In this document: positions 1 through 6,432 of the stretch, one piece after another
Position numbering within the stretch: position 1 is the first letter of the stretch
How the letters are laid out: the number at the start of each line of letters is the position of its first letter
Source of the DNA: Acidisphaera sp035272265
GTDB lineage: Bacteria; Pseudomonadota; Alphaproteobacteria; Acetobacterales; Acetobacteraceae
Direction: 5' to 3'
DNA: 6,627 nucleotides
NCBI GenBank assembly: GCA_035272265.1
Contig: DATEQV010000402.1
Location: forward strand, 1 to 6,627
Notes under the pieces: generated by a model
What the model was told of the DNA's origin: nothing
Databases searched by the model: none
Seen by the model: only the letters and a program-made list of their open reading frames with translations
Position numbers and translations under genes: made by a program

Positions 1-105
1 GAGGGCGACGGCTGGTTCTTCAAGCTCGAGATCGCCGACTCCGAGGCGTTCGACGAGCTGATGGACGAGACCGAGTACACCGCTTTCCTGGAGACGCTGG
101 AGTGA
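1..105 (+). CDS. gcvH: Glycine cleavage system H protein, C-terminal end (partial)
   Basis: The reading frame is open from the window edge to a TGA at 103-105 and gives 34 residues, starting EGDGWFFKLE and ending in FLETLE. The Gly-Trp-Phe-Phe-Lys segment followed by an acidic helix (DELMDETEY) is the typical C-terminus of GcvH. This is the small lipoyl carrier that takes the aminomethyl group from P protein and passes it to T protein. The lipoylated lysine and most of the fold lie upstream, outside the window. The stop overlaps the gcvP GTG start by 4 bases (102-105, GTGA), so translation of the two is probably coupled and they share an operon. Identity rests on a short tail plus the adjacent gcvP, which together make it very likely. 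Confidence 0.93.
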   Translation, partial: EGDGWFFKLEIADSEAFDELMDETEYTAFLETLE

Positions 106-2978
106 CCGGCCTGGATGCCCTCTGCCCCGAACTCGCCGAGCTGGAGGCGGCGGACGGCTTCGTCGCCCGCCATATCGGCCCCAGGGATAGCGAGATCGGG
201 GCGATGCTGCGCACGCTCGGCGTCGCGTCGCTCGACGATCTGACCGCCGGCGCGGTGCCGGCGGCGATCCGGAGCGAGGCGCCGCTCGCGCTGCCGCCGG
301 CGGAGGACGAGATCGCCGTGCTCGCCGAGCTGCGGCAGCTCGCGCATGCGAATGTGCAGGTGAAGTCGCTGATCGGCCTTGGCTACTACGGCACGCTGAT
401 GCCGCCGGTGATCCAGCGCCGCGTGCTGGAGAATCCCGGGTTCTACACGGCGTACACGCCGTATCAGCCGGAGATCGCGCAGGGCCGGCTCGAGGCGCTG
501 CTGACGTTCCAGACGATGGTCTGCGACCTCGCGGGAATGCCGATCGCCAACGCCTCGCTGCTCGACGAGGGCACGGCGGCGGCCGAGGCGGTGGCGATGG
601 CGCATGCGTGTGCGAAGGCGAAGTCGGATGTGGCGGCGGTCGCCGCCGACCTGCATCCGCAGACCCGGGCCGTGCTGGCCACGCGTGCGGCGCCGCTCGG
701 CTGGCGGCTGGTCGATGTCGCGCCCGGCGATGCGGGCGCCATCGGTGCCGCCGCGCCGTTCGCGGTGGTGCTGCAGTATCCCGGCACGACAGGCGCGGTG
801 CGTGATCTGTCGGCCGAGATCGAGGCGGCGCATGCGGCGGGCGCGCTGGCGATCGTCGCCGCCGACCTGCTGTCGCTGGCGCTGCTGACGCCGCCCGGCG
901 AGATGGGCGCGGACGTGGTCGTCGGGTCGTCGCAGCGCTTCGGGGTGCCGATGGGATTCGGCGGCCCGCACGCCGCGTTCTTCGCCACGCGCGACCAGTA
1001 CAAGCGCCATATGCCCGGCCGTCTGGTGGGCGTGAGCGTGGACGCGGCCGGGCGGCCGGCGCTGCGGCTGGCGTTGCAGACGCGCGAGCAGCACATAAGG
1101 CGTGAGAAGGCGACATCGAACATCTGCACTTCGCAGGTCCTGCTCGCCGTCATGGCCGGGCTGTTCGCCGTCTGGCATGGGCCGGAGGGCCTGACGCGCA
1201 TTGCCCGCCGGGTGCATTCGTTCGCTCGGCTGCTGGCCGGTGCGGCGGGCCGCGCCGGGATGACGCTGCGGCACGATGCGTATTTCGACACGATCGCGAT
1301 CGAGGCGGGCGCGCGCGCCGACGCGCTGATGCAGGCGGCGCTCGATGCCGGCTACAACCTGCGCCGCATCGATGCGACCGGTGTGGGCATCGCGCTCGAC
1401 GAAACCGTCGGGCGGGACGACGTGCTGGCGCTTGCCCGCGCGATCGGGGGCGAGCCGGCGTTGGGCGGCGATGCGATCGAAGGGGCGCTGGCGCGCCGCT
1501 CGCGGTTCCTGACCGCCGAGGTGTTCTCGGCACATCACTCCGAGCACGCGATGCTGCGCTATCTCAAGCGGCTGCAGGACCGCGACATCGCGCTCGACCG
1601 CAGCATGATCCCGCTCGGCTCGTGCACGATGAAGCTGAACGCCGCGGTCGAGATGATGGCGCTGAGCTGGCCCGGCTTCGCCGACATCCATCCCTTCGCA
1701 CCGCCCGGACAGACGCAGGGCTATGCGACGATGATCGCGCGGCTGTCCGAGTGGCTGCGCGAGATCACCGGCTTCGCCGCGGTGTCGTTGCAGCCGAATG
1801 CGGGGTCGCAGGGCGAATATGCCGGGCTGCTCGCGATCCGCGCGTGGCACGCGGCGAGGCGGCAGGGCCACCGCGACGTGTGCCTGATCCCGAGCAGCGC
1901 GCATGGCACCAACCCCGCGTCTGCCGTGATGGCCGGGTTGCGCGTGGTCGTGGTCGGCTGCGACCGCGAGGGCAACATCGACCTCGCCGACCTGCGTGCG
2001 AAGGCGCAGGCGCATGCCGACCGGCTCGCGGCGCTGATGATCACCTATCCGAGCACGCACGGCGTGTTCGAGACCACCGCGAAGGAGATCTGCGACGTCA
2101 TCCACGCGCATCGCGGCCAAGTCTATATGGACGGCGCCAACATGAACGCGCAGGTCGGGCTGACCAGCCCCGGCGCGATCGGCGCGGACGTGTGCCACCT
2201 GAACCTGCACAAGACGTTCTGCATCCCGCATGGCGGCGGTGGGCCCGGGGTGGGGCCGATCGGCGTCGCGGCGCATCTGGCGCCGCATCTGCCGAACCAT
2301 CCGCTGCGCGCCGACGCTGGGCCTGAATCAGGCTACGGCCCGGTCGCGTCGGCGCCGTTCGGCAGTCCGCTGATCCTGCCGATCACCTACGCCTACATCC
2401 GCATGATGGGGGCGGCCGGCCTGAAGCGTGCGACGCAGGTGGCGATCCTGAATGCCAACTACATCGCGCGGCGGCTTTCGCGGGACTACCCGATCCTGTT
2501 CACCGGCGAGGGCGGCTGGGTCGCGCATGAGTGCATCGTCGACTGCCGCCACTTCGCGGCCGAGGCCGGCGTGCAGGTCGACGACATCGCCAAGCGCCTG
2601 CAGGATTTCGGCTTCCATGCGCCGACGATGAGCTGGCCGGTCCCGGGGACGCTGATGATCGAGCCGACCGAGAGCGAGGGACAGGACGAGCTCGACCGAT
2701 TCTGCGATGCGATGATCGCGATTCGCGGCGAGATCGCCGACATCGCCGCCGGGCGCGCGGACCGTGCCGACAATCCGCTGAAGCACGCGCCGCACACCGC
2801 CGAGGAGCTGTCCGACTGGGCGCACGCCTATTCGCGCGAGCAGGCGTGCTTTCCGCTGCCCTGGGTGCGGGCCGGGAAGTACTGGCCGCCGGTCAAGCGC
2901 GTCGACAACGTCTATGGCGATCGCAACCTCGTGTGCACCTGCGCGCCGCTCGAGGCCTACGCCGAGGCGGCCGACTGA
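102..2978 (+). CDS. gcvP: Glycine dehydrogenase (decarboxylating), P protein, single-chain form
   Basis: A 958-residue PLP enzyme that decarboxylates glycine and transfers the aminomethyl group to the lipoyl arm of H protein, in the cytoplasm. The length fits the fused GcvP form (about 950-960 residues) rather than the split GcvPA/GcvPB form. The N-terminal half (about 20-450) shows RHIGP at 23-27, GYYGT at 94-98, YTPYQPEIAQG at 118-128 and SSQRFG at 276-281. In SSQRFG, Gln278 stands where the catalytic half has its lysine, as is normal for this non-catalytic half. The C-terminal half (about 465-958) shows IPLGSCTMKLN at 503-513, NAGSQGE at 566-572, AHGTNPA at 600-606, DGANMNAQ at 677-684 and the PLP lysine Lys704 in NLHKTF, followed by a glycine-rich loop. 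The GTG start at 102 is supported by a GGAG at 90-93 and the 4-base overlap with gcvH. No frameshift or missing motif is seen. Confidence 0.98.
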   Translation: MTGLDALCPELAELEAADGFVARHIGPRDSEIGAMLRTLGVASLDDLTAGAVPAAIRSEAPLALPPAEDEIAVLAELRQLAHANVQVKSLIGLGYYGTLMPPVIQRRVLENPGFYTAYTPYQPEIAQGRLEALLTFQTMVCDLAGMPIANASLLDEGTAAAEAVAMAHACAKAKSDVAAVAADLHPQTRAVLATRAAPLGWRLVDVAPGDAGAIGAAAPFAVVLQYPGTTGAVRDLSAEIEAAHAAGALAIVAADLLSLALLTPPGEMGADVVVGSSQRFGVPMGFGGPHAAFFATRDQYKRHMPGRLVGVSVDAAGRPALRLALQTREQHIRREKATSNICTSQVLLAVMAGLFAVWHGPEGLTRIARRVHSFARLLAGAAGRAGMTLRHDAYFDTIAIEAGARADALMQAALDAGYNLRRIDATGVGIALDETVGRDDVLALARAIGGEPALGGDAIEGALARRSRFLTAEVFSAHHSEHAMLRYLKRLQDRDIALDRSMIPLGSCTMKLNAAVEMMALSWPGFADIHPFAPPGQTQGYATMIARLSEWLREITGFAAVSLQPNAGSQGEYAGLLAIRAWHAARRQGHRDVCLIPSSAHGTNPASAVMAGLRVVVVGCDREGNIDLADLRAKAQAHADRLAALMITYPSTHGVFETTAKEICDVIHAHRGQVYMDGANMNAQVGLTSPGAIGADVCHLNLHKTFCIPHGGGGPGVGPIGVAAHLAPHLPNHPLRADAGPESGYGPVASAPFGSPLILPITYAYIRMMGAAGLKRATQVAILNANYIARRLSRDYPILFTGEGGWVAHECIVDCRHFAAEAGVQVDDIAKRLQDFGFHAPTMSWPVPGTLMIEPTESEGQDELDRFCDAMIAIRGEIADIAAGRADRADNPLKHAPHTAEELSDWAHAYSREQACFPLPWVRAGKYWPPVKRVDNVYGDRNLVCTCAPLEAYAEAAD

Positions 2979-2979
2979 G

Positions 2980-3348
2980 TTGGCGCGACCCGTCCGACCG
3001 GCGGCGCTGCCGGACGACGCGCCGGAGATTCAGCTCAAGCGCGCGGTGCACCGCCGGCGCGTGTTGGATCCCGATGTCGTCGGCGGACTGGAGAAGCGCG
3101 GCCTGGAGGCGGTCCGTATCCTCCTGGTGCTCGGCGGCGCGCCGGGAGAGCCGGGGAACATCCCCGGGCTATATGATCTGAAAGGCAACTATATCAGGCG
3201 GTCCGATGCCGAGCTGTGGGTCGAACGCCAGACGCGGGCCGCGGAGCAGCGGCAGACATCGCGCTTCTACGCCCTGCTGTTCCTGGTGTCGGTCGCGGCG
3301 CTCGCGTCTGTCGTCGCCGCGCTGGAAGGCTGTGCCGTACACCGTTGA
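2980..3348 (+). CDS. Small unrecognised protein with a C-terminal membrane anchor
   Basis: I do not recognise this family. From TTG at 2980 it has 122 residues: a basic, proline-rich N-terminus (1-27), a middle containing EAVRILLVLGG (43-53) and a Gly/Pro-rich stretch to NIPGLYDLKGNY (60-71), a charged helix rich in Arg, Glu and Gln (about 74-95), and one hydrophobic segment (about 96-115, FYALLFLVSVAALASVVAAL). Basic residues before that segment suggest a cytoplasmic N-terminus anchored in the inner membrane. The TTG lies one base after the gcvP stop, so it is probably co-transcribed with gcvP. The start is uncertain: GAGG at 2964-2967 is rather far away (12 bases). GTG at 3046 (100 residues) is an alternative. 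An in-frame ATG at 2914 would overlap gcvP by 65 bases and looks unlikely. The codon pattern and the membrane segment argue for a real gene; function is unknown. Confidence 0.68.
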   Translation: MARPVRPAALPDDAPEIQLKRAVHRRRVLDPDVVGGLEKRGLEAVRILLVLGGAPGEPGNIPGLYDLKGNYIRRSDAELWVERQTRAAEQRQTSRFYALLFLVSVAALASVVAALEGCAVHR

Positions 3349-3361
3349 GCGCGGAAGCAGG

Positions 3362-3377
3362 GTCGGTAGCAACCGAC
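3362..3377. repeat. Inverted repeat, possible weak terminator or leader hairpin
   Basis: GTCGGT and ACCGAC flank a 4-base loop (AGCA), giving a perfect 6-bp stem 14 bases after the stop of the small membrane-protein gene. There is no T-run after it, so it is not a classical intrinsic terminator. It could end the gcv transcript inefficiently, or simply be a chance stem in GC-rich DNA. Confidence 0.35.
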
Positions 3378-3463
3378 ACCGAGTTCCAAGCCCGCAATTG
3401 TGAGCGAACCGAGACACCGGGCCGGTTGCCGCCGCACGCCCGGGAGCGCTCTCATGCCGTCGA

Positions 3464-3471
3464 GGGAGGAG
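3464..3471 (+). promoter_or_regulatory. Ribosome binding site of the propeller gene
   Basis: A strong Shine-Dalgarno sequence (GGGAGGAG, core GGAGG at 3465-3469) ends a few bases before the ATG at 3475. This decides the start in favour of ATG 3475 over the in-frame GTG at 3400 and ATG at 3454, neither of which has such a site. Confidence 0.85.
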
Positions 3472-3474
3472 CGC

Positions 3475-4557
3475 ATGACAGATCGCGTCATGGTCTTGCT
3501 GGGGACTCGCAAAGGCGTCTTTATCCTGGACGGCGATCCCGGACGTAGTGCGTGGCGCCTGCGCGGTCCGTTCTGCAACGCGTGGCCGATCAATCACGCG
3601 ATCGGCGATCCGGCGACGGGCACGATCTACGCGGCCGGCGGCAATGCCTGGTTCGGACCGGCGGTGTGGCGATCGGACGACCTCGGCGAGACGTGGACCC
3701 ACTCCAGCGAAGGTCTGGCCTATCCGGCCGGCGAGACGCCCGTGACGGCGGCATGGAGTCTGGCAATCCGCGACGGGACGCTGTTCGCGGGCGTGGAGCC
3801 GGCAGGCCTGTTCAGCAGCGATGATGGCGGCCGCAGCTGGGCGCATGTCGCCGGGCTGCGCCAGCATCCGTCGCGTCCGGAGTGGCAGCCCGGTGCCGGG
3901 GGCCTGATCCTGCACCACGTCGTTCCGCATCCTGGTGACGAGGACCAGATCTGGGTCGCGATCTCGGCGGCCGGCGTGTTCCACACGCAGGACGGTGGAG
4001 CGAGCTGGGCGCCGCGCAACAGCGGGACGCGGTGCGATTTCAACCCGCCGGAGAAGCGCTATCCCGAATTCGGCCAGTGCGTGCATGCGCTGGCGATGGC
4101 CGCCGGGACGCCGGAGCGCCTGTATCAGCAGAACCATTGCGGGATGTATCGCACCGACGACGGCGGCCGCGCGTGGCACAGCATCGAGACGGGGCTGCCG
4201 TCGAGTTTCGGTTTCCCGGCGGTGGCACACCCGAGCGATCCCGAGACGCTGTATCTGCTGCCGTTGAACGGTGACGTCTCCGGTCGCTACGTGCCCGAGG
4301 GCAAGGCCGCGGTGTGGCGCACGCGCGATGGCGGCACGCAATGGGAAGCGCTGCGGGCGGGCCTGCCGCAGCAGAACGCGTTCTTCGGCGTGCTGCGCCA
4401 GGCGATGGCGACCGACACGCTGACGCCGACGGGATTGTATTTCGGCACGAACACCGGGACGGTCTATGCCAGCGCCGACGAGGGCGACACCTGGACATGC
4501 GTGGCCGAGCACCTGCCGGCGATCTCGTCGGTGGAGACGATCCTGGTGTCTGCCTGA
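3475..4557 (+). CDS. Cytoplasmic Asp-box (BNR) beta-propeller protein, sialidase-like fold
   Basis: The 360-residue protein carries six Asp-box motifs (S/T-x-D-x-G-x-x-W): SDDLGETW 67-74, SDDGGRSW 115-122, TQDGGASW 171-178, TDDGGRAW 227-234, TRDGGTQW 283-290 and SADEGDTW 333-340. Spacing is 48, 56, 56, 56 and 50 residues, which indicates one motif per blade of a six- or seven-bladed propeller. The family is usually labelled WD40/YVTN/BNR-like repeat protein or exo-alpha-sialidase. The N-terminus goes straight into a strand (VMVLLGTRKGVFIL) with no signal peptide, so it is probably cytoplasmic, unlike secreted sialidases. LYQQNHCGMYR (216-226) and FGQCVHAL are, as I recall, typical of this subfamily. 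No enzymatic activity can be read from the sequence, and the sialidase label should not be taken literally. The MoaD-like gene starts immediately after its stop, which suggests joint function. Confidence 0.9.
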   Translation: MTDRVMVLLGTRKGVFILDGDPGRSAWRLRGPFCNAWPINHAIGDPATGTIYAAGGNAWFGPAVWRSDDLGETWTHSSEGLAYPAGETPVTAAWSLAIRDGTLFAGVEPAGLFSSDDGGRSWAHVAGLRQHPSRPEWQPGAGGLILHHVVPHPGDEDQIWVAISAAGVFHTQDGGASWAPRNSGTRCDFNPPEKRYPEFGQCVHALAMAAGTPERLYQQNHCGMYRTDDGGRAWHSIETGLPSSFGFPAVAHPSDPETLYLLPLNGDVSGRYVPEGKAAVWRTRDGGTQWEALRAGLPQQNAFFGVLRQAMATDTLTPTGLYFGTNTGTVYASADEGDTWTCVAEHLPAISSVETILVSA

Positions 4558-4836
4558 GTGATGGGGCCACCGCGGGTCGTCGTCACGTTGCCGGCGGCAC
4601 TTGTCGCGCTGTTTCCAGGCTGCGCGGGCCGGCACGTGGTCGCCGCCGAGACGGTCGCCGGCGCGATCGCGGCGCTGGACCGCGCCTGGCCGGGCCTGCG
4701 GGACCGCGTGTGCGATTCATCGCCGGCGGTGCGGCGGCACATCCGCGTCTTCGTCGGCAGCGCGATCGCCGGGCTGGAGACGCCGCTGACGGACGGGGAC
4801 GAGATCGTCGTCCTGACGGCCATCAGCGGCGGGTGA
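4558..4836 (+). CDS. MoaD/ThiS-family beta-grasp (ubiquitin-like) protein ending in Gly-Gly
   Basis: The protein has 92 residues (91 if ATG 4561 is used rather than GTG 4558) and shows the MoaD pattern: a first strand RVVVTLPAAL (6-15), the helix AGAIAALDRAWPGL (34-47), a strand IRVFVG (62-67), then PLTDGDEIVVLTAISGG (76-92). The DGDEI-x-hydrophobic-AISGG ending is the hallmark of sulfur carriers whose terminal glycine is adenylated and thiocarboxylated by an E1-like enzyme. MoaD serves molybdopterin, ThiS serves thiamine, and others serve cysteine or tRNA thiolation. It begins directly after the propeller stop (TGA 4555-4557) with no Shine-Dalgarno at a usual distance, so its translation is probably coupled to the propeller gene. 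No MoaE, ThiG or activating-enzyme gene is in the window, so calling it moaD would be unsafe. Family is confident; pathway is unknown. Confidence 0.88.
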   Translation: MMGPPRVVVTLPAALVALFPGCAGRHVVAAETVAGAIAALDRAWPGLRDRVCDSSPAVRRHIRVFVGSAIAGLETPLTDGDEIVVLTAISGG

Positions 4837-4852
4837 GGCCCGGTCGGCCTAC
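4833..4852. terminator. Possible bidirectional terminator hairpin between convergent genes
   Basis: AGGCC (4836-4840), loop CGGTC, GGCCT (4846-4850) form a 5-bp stem. It extends by G4833-C4852 and T4834-A4851 if G4835 is bulged. It straddles the stop codons of both convergent genes, which are only 12 bases apart. There is no T-run on either strand, so termination by this element is a guess. Confidence 0.3.
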
Positions 4853-6417
4853 TTCACCGTCACGAAGCGCAGCGGGAAGGTGTTGTCGGCCAGCTGGACG
4901 AGGTCGATGTTGTTGCGGGCGGCCCACACCACCGTCTGCTGGTGCAGGGGCATGAACGCGGCGTCGTCGTGCAGGATCTTCGACGCCGCACTGATCTCCT
5001 GCTGGCGCTTGGCGGGGTCGGTTTCGACCTGGATCTGGTCAAGCAGCGCGTCGAATTTCGGGTTGCTGTAGCCGCCGTCATTGAAGATGCCGCGCACGCC
5101 GTTACGGCCGCCGGCGAGGTTGTAGAACGTGTTCAGCGCGTCATAGGTGTTGGGCGTCCAGCCCAGCATGTAGAAGTCGGTGTCGTAGTTGGGGTTGCTG
5201 ATCTGGCTGAAGTATTTCAGGCGGGTCTGCGCGTTCAGGCTCACCTTCATGCCGATCTTCGCGAGCATCGCGGTGACCGCCTGGCAGATCTGCTCGTCGT
5301 TGATGTAGCGGTCGTTCGGGCAGTCCAGCCGCACCGAGAAGCCGTTCGGATAGCCGGCCTCGGCCATCAGCTGCTTGGCGTGCTCGGGATTGTACGGCCA
5401 CCGCACGTCGTCCGATGCGAGATAGCCGTGCACGCCCGGGCCGTACATCAGCCCGGTCGGATGGCTCTCGCCGCGCATGATCCGCTGCTTGATCGCCTCG
5501 ATGTCGACCGCCTCGTTGAACGCCTCGCGCACGCGCTGGTCTTTGAACGGGTTCTTGCCGCGCACATCGGAGGTCTTCAGCTCGTCGCGGCTCTGGTCGA
5601 AGCCGAGGAACACCGTGCGCAGCTCCGGATGCGACAGCACATGCACGCCGTCCGTATGCTGCAGCCGGTCGGTGTCCTGCGGCGGCACGGTGTAGATCAT
5701 CTGCACGTCGCCCGAGATCAGCGCGGAGACCCGCGTTGACGCGTTGCCGATCACGTTGAAGTCGGTCTCGGTGACGTTCCCGGGTGCCTTGTCCCACCAG
5801 TTCGGGTTCGCGATCAGCGTCGTGTGGCGGTCGGGCTCGCGCAGCTTCAGGATGAACGGCCCGGTGCCGTTGGCGTGGCGCGTGGCATAGTTCTCGGTCG
5901 ATTTCGTCAGGTCGGCGGCTTGCGTCGCGTCATGCGCCTCGCACCACGCCTTCGACATGATCGCCCAGGTGGTGATCTCCTCGAGGAAGATCGGGTCGGG
6001 TACCTTGGTCTCGAAATCCACCGTCAGGTCGTCGACCTTGCGGACCTCCTTGACGGTGTTGAAGTTGCCGTTGAGCTGCGAGCCCGGCGCCATGACACGC
6101 TTGTAGCTGAACACGACGTCGTCGGCGGTGAGAGGCTCGCCTTCCTGGAACTTGACACCGGGGCGCAGGTGGAAACGCCACACCGTCGGCGAAGGCTGTT
6201 CCCACGACTGCGCGAGCGCGGGCTCGACCTTCAGGTCCTTATCGCGCCGCACCAGCGGGTCGTAGATGTTCTGCGTGAAGGTCAGCAGGAACGTCTCGTT
6301 GCGTGTGTAGGGGTCCATGCTGTTCGCGTCGCCGTCGTTGGCCCATTTGAACGTCGCGGCATGAGCGCAGGTGGCGGTCGCGACGAGCGCCGCGATGCAG
6401 AGCGGACGAAGCAGCAT
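4849..6417 (-). CDS. Periplasmic ABC transporter solute-binding protein, family 5 (peptide/dipeptide type)
   Basis: The 522-residue extracytoplasmic binding protein belongs to the DppA/OppA family (SBP_bac_5), which captures peptides or other small solutes for an inner-membrane ABC importer. Residues 1-20 (MLLRPLCIAALVATATCAHA) are a signal peptide with an Ala-His-Ala signal peptidase I site. Cys17 is not in a lipobox, so it should be a soluble periplasmic protein, not a lipoprotein. Family signatures follow: SMDPYTRNE (33-41), NIYDPLV (50-56), the ALAQSWE...VWRFHLRPGVKF stretch (67-90) and PLTADDVVFSYKRV (95-108), with VREAFNEAVD and HLQ-type C-terminal motifs (PLHQQTVVW) later on. The ATG at 6417 is chosen because of the signal peptide and a GGGGAG 6 bases upstream. 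A 33-residue longer frame from GTG 6516 would bury the signal peptide. Its substrate cannot be told from sequence. No permease or ATPase gene is in the window. Confidence 0.95.
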   Translation of the reverse strand: MLLRPLCIAALVATATCAHAATFKWANDGDANSMDPYTRNETFLLTFTQNIYDPLVRRDKDLKVEPALAQSWEQPSPTVWRFHLRPGVKFQEGEPLTADDVVFSYKRVMAPGSQLNGNFNTVKEVRKVDDLTVDFETKVPDPIFLEEITTWAIMSKAWCEAHDATQAADLTKSTENYATRHANGTGPFILKLREPDRHTTLIANPNWWDKAPGNVTETDFNVIGNASTRVSALISGDVQMIYTVPPQDTDRLQHTDGVHVLSHPELRTVFLGFDQSRDELKTSDVRGKNPFKDQRVREAFNEAVDIEAIKQRIMRGESHPTGLMYGPGVHGYLASDDVRWPYNPEHAKQLMAEAGYPNGFSVRLDCPNDRYINDEQICQAVTAMLAKIGMKVSLNAQTRLKYFSQISNPNYDTDFYMLGWTPNTYDALNTFYNLAGGRNGVRGIFNDGGYSNPKFDALLDQIQVETDPAKRQQEISAASKILHDDAAFMPLHQQTVVWAARNNIDLVQLADNTFPLRFVTVK

Positions 6418-6423
6418 GAAGAA

Positions 6424-6429
6424 CTCCCC
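6424..6429 (-). promoter_or_regulatory. Ribosome binding site of the solute-binding protein gene
   Basis: On the minus strand GGGGAG lies 6 bases before the ATG at 6417-6415. This position and the signal peptide that follows settle the start codon. Confidence 0.8.
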
Positions 6430-6432
6430 GGG

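Larger units (their letters stand above)
3349..3474 (+). other. Non-coding gap between the gcv operon and the propeller gene
   Basis: This 126-base stretch separates the small membrane-protein gene from the propeller gene and probably holds the end of one transcript and the promoter of the next. I see a 6-bp inverted repeat at 3362-3377 and a ribosome binding site at its right end. No convincing sigma-70 pair is visible: TTGAGC at 3345-3350 with TAGCAA at 3367-3372 (16-base spacing) is only a weak match. An in-frame GTG at 3400 could extend the propeller protein by 25 residues. It has no ribosome binding site, and the added residues are Arg/Pro-rich and not propeller-like. Confidence 0.6.

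Noticed and set aside
464..1291. A 275-codon minus-strand frame opposite gcvP
   Set aside because: Ser/Ala/Arg-rich shadow of gcvP; no recognisable domain or ribosome binding site.
3396..3406. AATTGTGAGCG, identical to the left half of the E. coli lac operator
   Set aside because: Only 11 bases match, the symmetrical right half is missing, and there is no LacI-type context; taken as coincidence.
102..4557. Possible frameshifts or gene decay in gcvP and the propeller gene
   Set aside because: All expected motifs occur in order in a single frame at normal spacing.
3169..4635. A 488-codon open frame on the minus strand opposite the propeller gene
   Set aside because: Its translation is Arg/Ala/Pro-rich low-complexity sequence typical of antisense frames in GC-rich DNA, and the plus strand carries six clear Asp boxes and a good ribosome binding site.
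4942..5739. A 265-codon plus-strand frame opposite the solute-binding protein gene
   Set aside because: The composition (Val, Arg, Ala and His-rich) is that of an antisense shadow, while the minus strand encodes an intact family 5 binding protein.
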